Assembly: GCF_947179515.1 (NCBI RefSeq)
Contig: NC_067481.1
Span: forward strand, 89,419,009 to 89,483,008
Length of the DNA stretch: 64,000 nt
Source of the DNA: Apodemus sylvaticus
Taxonomy: Eukaryota > Chordata > Mammalia > Rodentia > Muridae
Reading direction: 5' to 3'
Under the pieces are notes generated by a model that was not told the DNA's origin, did no database searches, and was given only the letters and a program-made list of their open reading frames with translations. Shown here piece after piece: positions 49,244 to 62,755 of this stretch. The translations under genes were made by a program, and so were the position numbers. Each line of letters starts with the position of its first letter. The stretch's first letter is position 1.

Positions 49244-49883
49244 GTTGATTCCCTAGGTCAACAGCTATCAAGGGCAAACAAAGGTCAGTTCAGCAGAGAC
49301 TGACATACTTTGCCAAATGAACTGGGATAGTAGTCAAAATGAGGCTAGTGGTGACAAGAAACCTTTACAAACTGTAAAAGTAGGTAGGGGGAATCCTTGG
49401 TCCTTCTTAAACTTGGGTCTGATAGACCCAAGCTGTCTGAATCCCACAAACCTACCTCACATGATAGGAATTGTTTACATCACCCGCCCAAGTCCGAGGC
49501 TCATCCCAACTGCCAAGTCTGCTTCCCACTGATGCCACGGGGGGGGGGGGGGGGAGGTCTAACGTTCCATGGAGCCACACATATGTGTCTAACCTTTTCA
49601 GATCTCTTGAGCTTGGTCCCTCCCAAGAAACCAGTTTCCTATATCTTCTTCCAGGGAAGAAGATATATTATACAGCATGGCTCCCAAGGCTCCACACCAT
49701 GGACCACCAGGTGTCTTCAGTCCCTCTAAGGGTATCTTAGAGGCGCTATGAACTCCTGTTGCACTTAGTCAGGAAACATTCTGCAACCTTAGCAGCTGGC
49801 CCTAAGTTCCTTTGAGAGAACTGTCCTTCATGTCTACCTTCAAAGCGGTTGATTCCCTGGGACAACAAAAATCAAGAGCAAAC
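49244..49883 (+). repeat. Direct repeat pair 604 bp apart
   Basis: A 36-bp segment (gttgattccctaggtcaaca... at 49244-49279) recurs at 49848-49883 with 30 of 36 positions identical. Between them lies otherwise unknown sequence with a poly-G run. It may be the remnant of a local duplication or an unrecognised repeat element. Confidence 0.5.
49539..49554. repeat. Poly-G run
   Basis: About sixteen uninterrupted G. Confidence 0.93.
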
Positions 49884-51364
49884 CATGTCCCTCCCATGTC
49901 ACAAGGTTTTATCCCAGGCTAGGTATAGAACCTATACCTATAAATAGGACCGCCGTAAGAGTCCTATTTATATACCATCTGCAGTCATCTTCAGATGTGT
50001 CAAAGAACCTTAAAAAAAAAAAATAGTAATAAAAACAGCTTACAAATTCTTTAAACCGCATCCAGTCTCTGAATGCCAATTTAGACTCAGTCAAGAACCT
50101 CCCCTCAACCCAACTGCCCTTCATTTCAGTTAATGGTTGCTTCTATTTTCAGCAAGAAAAATTGCATATGAACATGTCCCTGAGATCTCTCTTTTGTCCT
50201 AAACACAGTTGAAAAGGGACATGAAAGCACCTATACCTCCTAGACCCCAAGCTCTGAGCAGTTGCTGGACAGGTCTCTTAAGCAACTCATTAGACCTAGC
50301 ACTACAGGGTTCAAACCACCCATCCCCTAAACACCGTTCTAAAGAAGGACAGGCTAAGTCATATACTAAGACAAAAAAGTTTCATAAAAGTACTGTCTTA
50401 GAGAATTTTAAAAGCTAAGAATCCCTAGCTTAGCAGTAGCAATACCTACTCACACTGGCAATGATGTTGGTTAAAGCTCAGCCCAGGAGGAGGTCATCTG
50501 TCTAAAGCTGTATGCGAGCGATGGGCTCTGATAAGTGTGAATTGCATTTCTTTATTTTTGAAATTATGTTTTAACTTCAAAAGGGATTGCCAGACAGCCC
50601 TGAGTAGGTGTCTAGAAATAATGCCAGGGGGTGGGGAGACTAGAAGATTATAAAATAATCACCTTGAAAGCACGGGGGAAATGTTTGTGCCTGATTTTAT
50701 TCCAGGTAGTTAGCAAACCACCAGTGCATTTAAAACACACTCTCTCCGGTAGTGTGAAAGTTAAAACGTGGCTTCTGTGTTACAGAGAGTGTCCCAGGTA
50801 CTGGGAACTGGGAGTGGTTGTCTGTTTTCTGTGTGTATAAGTCCAGACAGCCCACCTAGCACTGATTATTGTAGTTTCCCTGGGGGTGGGGGTGGGGTTA
50901 GAATGAGTAAAGATATTGAAGGGAATAAGAGAAAGTGGTTCTTTTCCTATTAAACCAGAGAATGCAGGCAGGTTAAATGGCATCTCTTAGCCATGTTACT
51001 ACCAAACTTCTTGCCATCCTTTAAACAGCAACTGAACTAACTTTTCATTTCCATATAATGAGACCAAAAAGGATCCATATTCATTCATTCACTGACCTGC
51101 TCTATGTGGGTCTGATTTAAAAAAAAAAATGCATTCATATCCTAGAGAATGCTAGCCCAGAAAACAGTTGACCCAGAATTAAACCATTTGCAATGCATCA
51201 CACACAAGAGAAGCCACGGCAAACTGTCACTATCTCACACATTCGGTTTGTAGAATGTAACATCTTCCTCTCTGCTGTTAACACCCGTGAACAACACTTT
51301 ACTATTATCATCATTTGTGAGTTCAGTGGCTGGGGAGATGTGGAAAGTGTGCCTACCATTGCCT

Positions 51365-51480
51365 TCAGAGAGCCCTGGCTCCAAAACTAGTTTCTATCCT
51401 TGCCACTTGGATGACTTTTGACAAGTCATGTGTTTTGAATGAGCTTTGATTCTTTCCTTCCGTAGGTTGAGGATGGGTTC
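51365..51480 (+). mobile_element. MIR SINE fragment
   Basis: The sequence gccctggctccaaaactagt, ccttgccacttggatgactt, ttgacaagtcatgtgttttg and taggttgaggatgggttc follows MIR. Confidence 0.65.
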
Positions 51481-51949
51481 TATCCTGCTGTTCAGGAGAC
51501 AATATGTGAAGAAATGTATAGCATGGTTCTCAGTAGTCCATAAGCTATTAGCTTTAAAGTTATTGACACCATGCCTCCATACTTTCAACGCAGCTTCCCA
51601 AATATGTCTTCAGGAAGTGCTGAGACCAAAGAGAGTGAATGGCTATGCAGGCTAGAGGCCCAGCATCCCACAACAAAGTCCTTAGAGCTAAATCTGAGGT
51701 GTGAATACAGATGTCTGCAGCCTTCTCCCATTTCACCATCCCACTGGAAGTTTTCTGGAACACATGGTTTACAATCTTTTAAATAAAGTGGACACACATA
51801 GCAAACACAAATAAATTGGAAAAGACAGGGAAGCACCAAGAGTCCCACTACTGTTTGCAAGAACATGAATATAATAAGCATTGATAAGAGACCATTCATG
51901 TGCCATGCATGTCGAGTCTGAGGTCCATATTTCCCAGGGCTTGTTGAGC

Positions 51950-52035
51950 TAAGTGTGATAAGCATATTCAACGTTTATTGGGTGCCTAATGTATTCAGTA
52001 CCGTACTAGATGTGATACAAAAGACCTCACTCTAG
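51950..52035 (-). mobile_element. LINE-2 3' end fragment (antisense)
   Basis: The sequence caacgtttattgggtgccta, atgtattcagtaccgtacta and gatgtgatacaaaagacctc matches the complement of the L2 3' end. Confidence 0.55.
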
Positions 52036-53049
52036 AAATATCTCCAGGGTAACAAATATGGAGACTGGTTTGTGAGGAAGCAAGTGAGAGACCATAGTAC
52101 TTCAGATCTCACCTGTCCTTGGCTTTCTTCTAACCCAAGGTCCCTTTCCTGGCATTTCTGGCAATAATTTTTATGTATTCTCCAATACTGAACTTCGCTT
52201 GTGGCTTCCCTAAGCAATCAACCAGCATAGGGATAGAAGTCTTGAATTCTGAAGACGGGTTTGAATTCTTTTGTAGCACTGTGCTTCTGCATAACGGAAA
52301 GTCAGTTATCAACCATATATATGCATGCAGATGATTCCCTAGTAAGTGTTAATATTTCCTCAATGGAGGACGCTCAGCTAAAGCAAGCAAAGTGGGTAGC
52401 TCATTAAAATTTGATTTTCCCTCCTATCCTTTTTTTATCTCTTAATCCTCCATATATGGCACAACTTGTTCTGTTAAATAACACTCATTAATTAAATCTC
52501 ATCTTCTCCTAGCTATATCTATATTTTTATTTAGTATGAAAACCTTCAAATGCTTATGATCTAATTTAGTTGGATTACTGCCTGCACAGCTCGAAATCAG
52601 AAAACTTTGAGCTTTTAGGGTGGAATTACTGACAAGGGAGGGGAGAGGGAGAGAACAGGCACTTCTCATCTCTCCCTTGGTAAGGAGTGGCTGGGTAAAA
52701 GGAGCTGGCCTAGATTTGGATAATGAGAGCACTACTCACTCAGGATCTTTGTTGACTTAGGGAAGGGAAGGGAAGACATAACCAGGAGAGAGAGAAATAA
52801 ACTCAGATATCCTCCATGAACAAGAAGCAGGAACAAAGTAAGTGAGCACATCAAACAGGAAGTGAGCACAGGGGCGGGAAGCAATTGATGAATGCCCAGA
52901 CTCTAGAGGGCAGGCACAAGCCAGCTCCAGCCGTGTGTTGCCCTGTAGAAATGGAAGCATCATTTTCCCAAAATGGCTACTTTTTTTCAACAGATGCCAA
53001 GAGGCAATATTGTTGTCTATTCTCCCAATTTTCCAATGCTGGCCAAAAA

Positions 53050-53093
53050 GGAAAAAAAAAAGAAAAAGAAAAGAAAAGAAAAAGAAAAAAAAC
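53050..53093. repeat. (GAAAA)n purine-rich repeat
   Basis: About 44 bp of imperfect GAAAA/GAAAAA. Confidence 0.93.
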
Positions 53094-55705
53094 AATCAAT
53101 GCTGTTTAAGCCATCTAAATAAGAGAGTGGGGACCAATAGAGTGCACTTGTATGGCCCTGACATTTGCCTCTAAGGCATGGGTAATGAGAATTAGAAAAC
53201 ATCATTTACCTGGATTGAGACTGGGACAGTTTTGGCTGCTTTTGTTTGATACTCTAGCAATCCTTGGTGATTGATTTAAGCTGATATAAGTCTCATGCCC
53301 ATGGTACAATGGTGGTAATTTGTACTTACATGGTGGATTTTCTCCAAGGAGCTCAAAAGACTTTGTGTTGCCTTAGTGCACCTCGCAGAGAGCAGCAGCC
53401 CCCACACAGTGAGCAGTCACAAGAGGTATTTGGCACAAGACTAGCTAGGTTGACTCACTGACTCAAATCTATGGTCTATACCATTGGCAACAATAGCATC
53501 CAAGAACCATGAGCAGGCCTTCTCGTGGTTACCTCCTCTGCCACGTTGTTTAGATTCTTAGCTTCCTCCCATCTAGTCCGATCAAGAGCCAGCTCCAAAT
53601 TCCAGTGATAAACACAAACAAACCAGTGCCTGATTCCTGTCGTGCGTATGAGTGTGTACATGTCTGTGTGTGCATGCATGTGTGTGTGCCCACCTGACCT
53701 CTCAGCAGACCCAGCATGGTACATCCACACCATTGCAGCACGTCTCTGCCCTTGTCATTGGTCCAATGCCATGCTCGCAAATGCTACTCCCTTCTGAGTG
53801 TCCGAGACCTAGAACTTCCACATGGGATGCTACAGGGTTTTAGACATCCCTGTCTAAGGGAGCTTTCTAATCTGTGCTTCTTGGGTCCCCTGTGTCTCTC
53901 TTCGTTAGACTGGCAAAATGGCACATGTCAAGTCTCGTGCCTTCTCCAGCTGCAGGGGATTAACAGAAATACCCATGAAAATTAGGCATAAGGGCCCAAG
54001 AGGTACAGTGGAGGCCAGGAACCAGATTCCTGTGTTGCCTTGGTTAGGGCAGGAAAGTCAGACTGTCCCATGAGGACTGGAGCTATTCCACAGTTATTGT
54101 CTCCCGTCCATGGCTGTGAGACGTGGCCTTGCAACACAGTCCCCTGTCCTGCCCTCTCCCCTCTGCTTCCTGGGCCTTATGTGCTCTGTCTACTCTACTG
54201 AGGGGAATTCCTTGGGCTTTGCAGGCATGACCCAGGGAGAAGACTCCAGTTCAGCAGTGTAAACCTGTTGATAATTTTCCCGGGACAGCACAGCACAAGT
54301 ATTCAACATTTTCTAGATTGCTTGCTCTTCCTTCCAAATTGTCTCAGATCAGGCCACCAATTCCTGGGAAACTCTCCCAGCATGATGCTCTACTATGGTC
54401 ACTCATACCCTCTGCATGCAGGCATGCTGTCAGCATCCTTCAGAGGCAGGCCACGAACCAGGGGAAACCTGGCCATTTGGAATGCATGTGTTGGGGAGGT
54501 GCTAGGCTCACCGGAACGACAAAGGCTGACATATCTTCTGCTTCCCATCTGACCCCCACCTCCAATATCAGGACACTCTTCCTCACAGACAGAGGGGGGG
54601 GGATGAAAACATTCAAGATCCACAGTGTTAGGGATGGAACCAAGAACTGATTAGACTTCCAGAATCAAGCTTTCCTCAATAAATCCAAATCAATTTTAAA
54701 GTTTAAAAGGTATGGGATGGAAAGCTATCCATGTCTTCATAGACACAGCATATCAAGAAATGGCTGTCTGCTTCCTTGGGAGTTATTTCCACCTTGTGCT
54801 TTCTGGTTGGGTTCTCAGTACTCTCCTTCATCAGGCCTCTCAAGGTGACGGATGATGCATCTACCATAATTGATACTATTGCACCCATCCATGCAGCAAT
54901 CAGGCATTGTCAGGGACCCTTCTGCCATAGCCCAAGGGCACATACATCCTAGAAAACCATAAGGTCAGAGACATCACACTTTGCCAGCGCAGCCAAATCT
55001 GTAAAAGTCAGTTTTCAGACAGTTGGAAAGTGAGTGCTAGTTCAAGTCCACTGTCCTTCAGGTGAACTTGACTCCTGAAGCCAACAGGTGGCATTCAGGG
55101 AACCCCAGGCAGAAAGGAATCATTAGGACGTTTTGGCTGATGAGGTTATTCCCATGAGCCTCTAGGGTTACAGGCAAAGCAGGGGTGAAATTCCACAAGA
55201 GCCCAAGCACCTGCCTAGACCAGACAGTCTCTTTCCATCAACTCTAAATGAGATCTGTGCTCTGAGGGTACCCTTAACTCAACATTCAAATTTCTCTTCC
55301 ATCACCAGTGAGATTAGGTTATGCTAAGTAATACAGCTTTCAAATATTTTCTGAGCAATAAAAAACAAACGATTGCAGTGTTATAAAATCAAATCTTTTC
55401 AGAGACATTAAAATATTACAGATACTGATCACAGCCAGGGAGAAAGACACACGCCAAGACTTTGAAGGGGAAGGAAGCAGAGGCCCTGCAAACACTGTGA
55501 GGCTGGTATGTAGAGAAGGTACTTAAAACCAAGGCAGGATAACTTCACAAGCTAAAACCACACACTGCTGGGGTGCTGCTTTTGAATTTCTCTTTCCTCA
55601 CAATCTGTTACTTTCTCCCTTTCTATTAAAACCTTGACAATACCTCTGGCAGAGTCTGGTTCTTTGGTTTCACCAACCCTAAGACCAAGCAGTAGTACAA
55701 TATGG

Positions 55706-55721
55706 GTTTGGGGGGGGGGGA
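55706..55721. repeat. Poly-G run
   Basis: A G-rich run of about sixteen bases containing a single interruption early on. Confidence 0.75.
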
Positions 55722-56899
55722 CTAAATTATCCCTTGCCTTAGAGTCTGTAACACAGCAGGTACCCAGGGATTGCTGGCCAGCCTTGAGATTCCCTGGGAA
55801 CATGCCCTTCCCCCTTGGCCAGCATCTGATTCATTTAAGACAAAGTGAAAGAAAAACCACGTTGTATACAGGAGAATAACTGGGGAGGGATAAGGAGAAA
55901 CCAACGAGTTTGCTTCAAAAAAAAATGTTTCTTGCTGTAAAATTACCCACTTATAAGATGTATGGAGCTGGCTTCAAAGGTGGACCACCCAAAGGACTCA
56001 CTAGGTAGATCAGGGGTTTCTCCTGAGTTTGAGTGGTCTTTTAGGCTCAAACAGAGGATGGTTTTTTTTTTAATGCATTCACAGTGGGGGTAGTATCACA
56101 TCTAACATCAGAAAAGTGCTTCAGAAGGGGGCAGAAAAAACTCTACTCTCAAATGTAAAACATGTATGTGATATGTCATACAGTAATTTTTTAAGAAATC
56201 AAAGGATTTGAATCTGGTAAAAGAGACGGTTTCTAGAACTTCAGAGGGGATTCAAGGAAGTGACTTCAAGGAAGATGCACTGTCGATGGCCACACTTTCT
56301 GTCACTTCCTGATTCTGCTCTTTCGCCCCCTTTGACAGCTTAGCTTTATACAAAATCAGTCTAGAGTGAAGAAGCCAAGAGAGCTAAAGTGTTGCCTTTG
56401 TCCCTGGTTTTGATCTACTAACTCAACTGAGTTTCCCATCTAGAGTTTACCAGCTAAGTTACTGAGTCCTTAGCCACGACTGCTAAGCTCTTTGCCACGC
56501 CTCCCCCCTTTCTAAACTTTGTGTTCACATCGTGAGTTGTGTTGACATTGTGAGGTGGAGACTATTAGCATGCTGTGGATAGACAGAGAAAAAGAGCGGC
56601 TGAGCTCCGAACCCCACCGACCACCTCGGATCATGCCATATTTTGATCACCTGCTTTGCCCCCAGGTAGAAGCAGCAGCAACAGGGTTCCTTTGAAGTCC
56701 CACAATTTGATCAGGTATATGGGTACCAGGGATCCATTCTCACCTGCTGGTCAAATCATCCCTGACAAGAGTGTGCCTTTGGGGATGAAGGACAATGCCC
56801 CCCTCACCTTAACCAGCGTGCTTCAGGCTAAAGAGTGCACCAAGTAACTTCAGATTGTACAACTGACCATGTTGTACACACATGGTTGTTGTTGATCCA

Positions 56900-57625
56900 T
56901 GTTGGCACAATTGGCCAACTTGCCTAAATTTAAGTTGACTTTTCTATCAGAGTTCACATTTCCACCAACTTTTCATTAAATTAATTATTCAAAACAATTC
57001 AGAGTTAGCGTTCTCACAGCAACTGTAACTCTGCCATGACTAGATTAAGGCGTAAATTGAACAGCATGTTTTGCAATAAAGTTAATTTTATATTCACCAG
57101 AGAACTGAGTTATAGTTGCTGTGGGAACCATCATTTTGAATCTCTTGACTTTGGTGCATTTAAATTCTCTGCCACAGCACTGCACACAGTAGCATATTCT
57201 GCATGGACATTTAATTTGCTTCAAATCGTGTGGCCTAGCTACCCTGAACTTGGAAATCCTGTCAGAAACTAACATTGCAGCCTTGTGATTTTTCCCAGTC
57301 TCCTTCCTTTTCCTGGTACCTATGACACTATACAGAGAAACAGCCAGGGAACCAAAATGATCTCCTGCTTTATTTTGAAATTGCCTGCTTGGAGGGAGGT
57401 GACTTTCTTTTCGAAGCACCGAGTCTCGGGCAATGTCATCTAAAGCAGGCAATGTCATTGCATTTATGTGCAGCCAGGATTCTCATCCAAGGGTATTTTT
57501 GGATCTGTGCTGTATTATTCAGTACACATGGGGTGACCTCTGAAAGCTCCAAGTCCTTGCATTGCATATGCCATTAATCATGCAGGCATGCGCGGCCATA
57601 TATCAGAACTTACTGGCGCTCGGGA
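56900..57625. promoter_or_regulatory. Candidate conserved noncoding element
   Basis: A repeat-free stretch of about 700 bp contains cattaaattaattattcaaa, acatttaatttgcttcaaat and several CATTTAAAT/ATTA cores. A 137-residue minus-strand ORF (57045-57458) runs through it but shows no domain and no splice context. I prefer a noncoding explanation. Confidence 0.3.
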
Positions 57626-57797
57626 AAAGCTAAGCAACTTTTCCCACAACCACATAAAACCCAGGCATCTCTAAATCAAGAAGCATTGCAGAGCCTCCCT
57701 AAAAGGTACATTCAGCAGAACTATAATAGAATACAGGCTTGGTCCTGATGGTGAGGGATCAGAAGCAGGTGCTGAGGCAGAGGCAGAGGCCTGTTCT

Positions 57798-57811
57798 GGG
57801 GGGGGGGGGGG
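57798..57811. repeat. Poly-G run
   Basis: About fourteen G. Confidence 0.9.
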
Positions 57812-58245
57812 AAGGGGGTAGCAAAGGAAGAAAGCTCTGAGATAGTTAGAGATGCAAGTGTCTCATCTACAGGGATTATTGATTTTTGTAGTTTTATTGG
57901 GAAAAAAATCAGTCATGCTTTCTGCCTCCTGAGGATTGCTCCGCTGCAATTTGGGAGTATATATATGTGTGGCGACTCTGCAGGTCAACAGCTGAGTAGC
58001 AGCTCCCATCCGCCCGTTCAATTATCCATTTAGCTAGAATGTGACTTAGCAGAAACAGACTGCTGTTTTGCATGTGAAAATGTATTTGAAAAGAGGGAAT
58101 TTAGTTTCTCAGCAAACGAGAAGATTTCAAAGAGAGAGCTTGCCTTTCTCCGGGTGTACTCATTATGCAAAACTGAAGAATAGCACCTAACAATAGCATA
58201 TGCCAGATTGTGGGAATTCTGGTGACTATTCTCTTCTCTCTTGGG

Positions 58246-58261
58246 AAAAAAAAAAAAAAAC
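58246..58261. repeat. Poly-A run
   Basis: About fifteen A. Confidence 0.85.
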
Positions 58262-58736
58262 CAAACCTCCTTACTCCTCACACCGAGGCACCCTTTCCTG
58301 TGTGCTTCCTGCTCAAAATGATTGCAAAACTTGTACACAAACATCCTGCAGTGAGCAGTGCCCCTCCCCCATAATCCTTTAGAAGACTTTAAATACTGAG
58401 TTGGGGGAAAAGACTCAGTCACAGAATTCAAGTTGTCTCAGAACCAACTTCAGCTGGCCTGGGTCACTGGGATAGAAAGGGTGAATGACAGATGACTGGA
58501 TTGATGACTAAGATGGGTGTGGGGAACACTGTGCCACCCAGAGGAGGGCAAAGGGGACTAAAGAAGAGAATGAAAGATGGGAGTGATTTTTACTGCTTCT
58601 CTGCAAGGCAAGCTGTACTGCAAGATAAGGTAGAACATACCATCTCTTATGAATTCATTTGTCTCCTAGTGTTCTCAGGATTTGGAGGGATTGATGGGTA
58701 AGAAATCCTTGATGGATTAATGAGTAAATAGATTTA

Positions 58737-58809
58737 GCAATAGATAGATAGATGATGGATAGATGGATGGATGGATGGGCAGATGATAGATAGATAATAG
58801 ATAAATAGG

Positions 58810-58859
<50 letters not shown>

Positions 58860-59062
58860 TAGAATGATATAGAGAAAGAGGTGGGTAGATTAAATAGATA
58901 TAGATGATTGATAGATATATAGAATCATATAGAGACATATAAATGTAGATGATAGATGTATAGAATGACACAGATAGATACATAGATACATAGATACATA
59001 GACATGATAGATACATAGATACATAGATAGATGCATAGATAGACATGATAAATATATAGAAT
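58737..59062. repeat. Compound (GATA)n/(GATG)n array
   Basis: About 325 bp built from GATA units with GATG and ATACATA variants. The purest core, about 12 GATA units, lies at 58809-58860. Tyr/Ser/Ile/Leu-rich ORFs on the other strand are artefacts. Confidence 0.95.
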
Positions 59063-59740
59063 GATATTAACACACATACATACTAGATAGGATGAGTCAA
59101 ACTATCCCTAATGGATAAGCAGAACACAAAGGAATTTAAAAAATCAACAATGATAACACAACGTTTTCTGGGAATGATCCAAAGAGACCCAAGAAGAGAA
59201 GATGAAGTTAGCTGAATGAGAATAACCTCTGGGCTAAAGTTACTACATTAAGAACATCTCTAGAGCTGATGGAAGTGAGACTGTCCTTCCTGGCCCTACA
59301 GAGCCTCTGCAAGCCTGTTGTTCTGTCCTCTTTGCAGCCCTTCCTATATGTACTGTTCGGAAGCAAGACACTCCCGTGTCGCGATCATCCTTTGCCACCA
59401 GGTACCCCTTTTAACATGGCAAATGACTTCGAAAGTAAAAATCACCGCAGAGATCCAGTTCCTCATCATCATCTATTACTGGTTCCCAACTAGGGATGTG
59501 ATAGGCTTATATCATCTGGGGCACATTTGTGTCTCAAAAGATTTTTCTTTCCAGAGAATAGGGTAGGGAAACCTACAGGCATCTATCTGTAAGTAGCCAC
59601 AACTGGTACTAACCAAGGCATGGCTTACCCAGTTAGCTCCATGATCTCCTCGTGATCTGCCTTCTAAATTTTCCCCTGTCAACCACCTAAAAGGACAACC
59701 TTACACTTCTATTTAGCCTCCCCTTGATGCCAACATAACA

Positions 59741-59757
59741 CACACACACAGAGAGAA

Positions 59758-59826
<69 letters not shown>
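59741..59826. repeat. (CA)n-(GA)n microsatellite
   Basis: A short CA run (59738-59751) followed by about 75 bp of GA with two AAGA interruptions near the start. Confidence 0.95.
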
Positions 59827-59829
<3 letters not shown>

Positions 59830-59894
59830 CTCTTCAGAATAGAGCCAGTATGTTTAGAATAAACTATAAAACTGTGCCCTTCCCTGTCTCTGCT

Positions 59895-60178
59895 CTGGCC
59901 ATCTGGGCATTTGCTATCTCTTTGATACCCATGCATTCTTCTACCTCAAGTCTTTGTTCTCCCGAATGTCTTCTGCTTGATCTACTCTTCTTCCAAACAG
60001 TTGCAACACTGGTTCTTTCCTGTGCTTGGCATTCTTCATTCATATGTCACCTTGTCTGCAGGACTTTTCCTGACCCATTGATTGAAAAAAGAGAGAAATA
60101 GCTCACAAAGTATTTGTTGACCACACTCCTAGATCTGCTACAAAATCAGCATACGGTCAGTGCTCAATAAACACGACA
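59895..60178 (+). mobile_element. LINE-2 3' fragment
   Basis: The sequence tggccatctgggcatttgct, atttgttgaccacactcc and cagtgctcaataaacacgac (the conserved 'gctcaataaa' end) follows L2 in sense orientation. Confidence 0.6.
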
Positions 60179-61399
60179 CTGGGCTGGCATTTCTCCCTCA
60201 GAAGTCCTCTTCCTTTGGTTCCCACATGCTAGTCTCATCAGGGGCTATAAACAGAGCAAGAGGCAAAACCATATCACCATGCAACCACTTCCGCTGCAGG
60301 ATCTTTCTAGCGCACAGCCTGTTTCTCAGCTTCAGTGACTCCATCTGTTTGTGTCCACAGAGGAGCCCTCCCCTCAGCCCCTCATGCTACCCAAACTTCC
60401 ATCTAACCCCAAAATGGCAATTCATTCATTCCACAGTGAAGAAGCCTTACAGTTCCAGTATCCTCTCTCCCTAAAGGGAACTCTGTATGGGTAATGAAGC
60501 TGAACATCAGAAGTTTGCTTAGAAAGCAAAGAATCAAAGCAAAAAACATAGTCACTCCTCCCTTTCCATAGAGACCTTGTTTCATGGCCCCAGAGAGTAC
60601 CAAAATGCCCTTGTAAGGTGACATATTGTTTGCATGTAACCTTCACCACACATCTACACCCTTTAAACCATTTCTGGGTTATCCATCATACCTAATGCAC
60701 GTAAATGCTATGTTAAAAGTTGTAGACCACATTGTTTAAGGAATAATGACAAGAAAACTCTGAACTGTGATCAGTAAAAGTGCAAACTGTTCAAGGCAAG
60801 ATTGGTTGAATCTGAGATACAGAACCCACGGATTCAACAGATGGCACAATAGCACAGAGCCATCCTCTCCCATAGAAACCAACCAAGCTAGAGAGGAACA
60901 AAGTATACTGGCCTCAGTTCAAATCCCTCCTCTACCACTCGGAAGGCCCATGACCCCACTAACTAAAGTTGATTAACTCCAGGGAACTTCAGACATTTCA
61001 GCCACATGTAAAGATGAAATGTATTTTCTATGGTCCTTGCAATGCCTTGGTAAGATATATGGACTGTGGATTATTGAGCTAGTACTCCTAAGTGACAAAC
61101 ACCAGTGCTTCCCTCCCTACCCTTCATGGGGCAGGATAGATTTCAAAATGGATTTGAGTCTCTCTTTACCCTTCAGCGACACTATCTCATCCTGTTAGTA
61201 TACTGAGTTGTGGGTGAGATTTCTTACCCTGTGATCCTAGGAGAATTTAAGTTCTTTTAATGTCCATCATGGGGACATTTTACTCAGGAAATTCTCCAGA
61301 AAGTTACTTCACTTTTCTTGTTTCTTTCCAACTCTTGAAAAGTGCTTTCCTTAAAAAGTGTTCTATTGACTATGTTCTTCCTTTTTGTCTAGCTGTGTT

Positions 61400-61515
61400 T
61401 TTCTGCTTTTGAAACAATATTTTGCTGCATAGCTCAGACTGGACTCAAGCTTGAGACCCTCTTGCCTTGGCCTTTGGAATCCTGGAATTACACCTGTATG
61501 TCTACCCACCCAATT
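61400..61515 (-). mobile_element. B1-like SINE (antisense, old)
   Basis: The sequence tgaaacaatattttgctgca, tagctcagactggactcaag, gaccctcttgccttggcctt and ggaattacacctgtatgtct keeps the antisense B1/proto-B1 order. Confidence 0.7.
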
Positions 61516-61614
61516 CTGTTCCTATTTTAATTAATAAGATATGCCCTCTCCTCAGCACCAATCTATGTGCTAATAAAAGACTTTCCTGAAGCACACAGAC
61601 TGTGTCTCCAGTGA

Positions 61615-61815
61615 TAACAACAGTGGTAATAGCATCTATACAGGAAATTTACCATGGGCCATAGTTATTAAACCTTAACAGCTCGAGGGCATCAACACTT
61701 TGCAGGCTCTGATTTTGTAGGGCATGTAGGGGTCGTGCACTTTGCTTAAAGGTCATGCAACCAAGGGTAGAGCTCAGATTCGAACTTGCACAGTTCAGCC
61801 ACAGACCCTAAGTGT
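61615..61815 (-). mobile_element. MIR SINE (antisense)
   Basis: The sequence agcatctatacaggaaattt, ttattaaaccttaacagctc, aaggtcatgcaaccaagggt and gctcagattcgaacttgcac is the reverse complement of MIR. Confidence 0.7.
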
Positions 61816-61904
61816 AGCTGAGCCCACCTCACAGATTCCACACCTGCAGATGCAACCTAACTGCAAACAGGAAGAAAAGTGGATCAGAGTTGTATACAGA
61901 TGGC

Positions 61905-61968
61905 CTTTCTTTTCTTTCCTCCTTTCCTTTCCCTTTCTTTCTTCCTTCCTCCCTTTCTTTCTTTCTTT
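61905..61968. repeat. (TTTC)n/(TTCC)n pyrimidine tract
   Basis: About 64 bp of CT-only sequence built from TTTC and TTCC units. Confidence 0.93.
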
Positions 61969-62392
61969 GTCATTATTCCCTAATACCAAGCAGCAACTAC
62001 CAATACAGCATTGACATTAGCATTGTCTTAGGTGTAAGTCATACAGACATGACATACAATATTCATGGGGATTCTGTAGACTACATACAAATACTGCACT
62101 GCACCATTTCATAGGCAGGCTCTTGAGCAGTTGAAGATTGTTCTCGTCTGAGGCAGGTCCTAAAACCAAACCTTGGTAGATAGATGTTGAGGGACGTATG
62201 AGTGACTTTATTGTCCCGGACCGTCCGGATGTTTTAGTCCCAGCAGGCATACTGAAGGGTCTCATACTCCATGCGACAAGTGACATATTCTATAACTCCG
62301 ACCTCTTCTTTGTCTCTGGAGACCTTTATCTCTGTAGTCACCATCTACCTCCTTGATGACCAGTCAATACCCCCCTCCCCTCACTTCCTCAC

Positions 62393-62403
62393 TCCCCCCC
62401 CCC
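62393..62403. repeat. Poly-C run
   Basis: About eleven C in a C-rich context. Confidence 0.8.
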
Positions 62404-62551
62404 AGTCCACCTTCCTCAATTCCCTAATCTCACTTCCTGACCTCAGTCATGACTCCAGGTCACCTGGGACTCATGGTTCTCTTGAGATGCACTTCAGTGC
62501 ACAACATCAGCATTCCTGGGCAAACTGGATGGCTGCTCAGCCTAATGAAGA

Positions 62552-62755
62552 ACAGGTTTGTGGAGCCTGTCCAAGTCAGACTCCTGGCTCTGCTACTCCA
62601 GCTGTGTAACGTAGCTTCTCCATGTCTCTACACTCTCATGTGTAGGATGGGAGTAATAATAGTACCTACACCAGGGTGTGCTGTAACGACACTGACTGAT
62701 CTCGTGTGAGAGAAGCGCCTAGGACTGTTGCTCTCATGGTTGGGGTATCATAGTC
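62552..62755 (+). mobile_element. MIR SINE
   Basis: The sequence gacctggctctgctactcc (approximate), acgtagcttctccatgtctc, gtaggatgggagtaataata and gtacctacaccagggtgtgc, then agaagcgcctaggactgttg, follows MIR closely. It is one of the better preserved copies here. Confidence 0.8.

Noticed and set aside
57045..57458. 137-residue minus-strand ORF
   Set aside because: No recognisable family, no promoter or splice context, and AT-balanced unique DNA allows such an ORF by chance.
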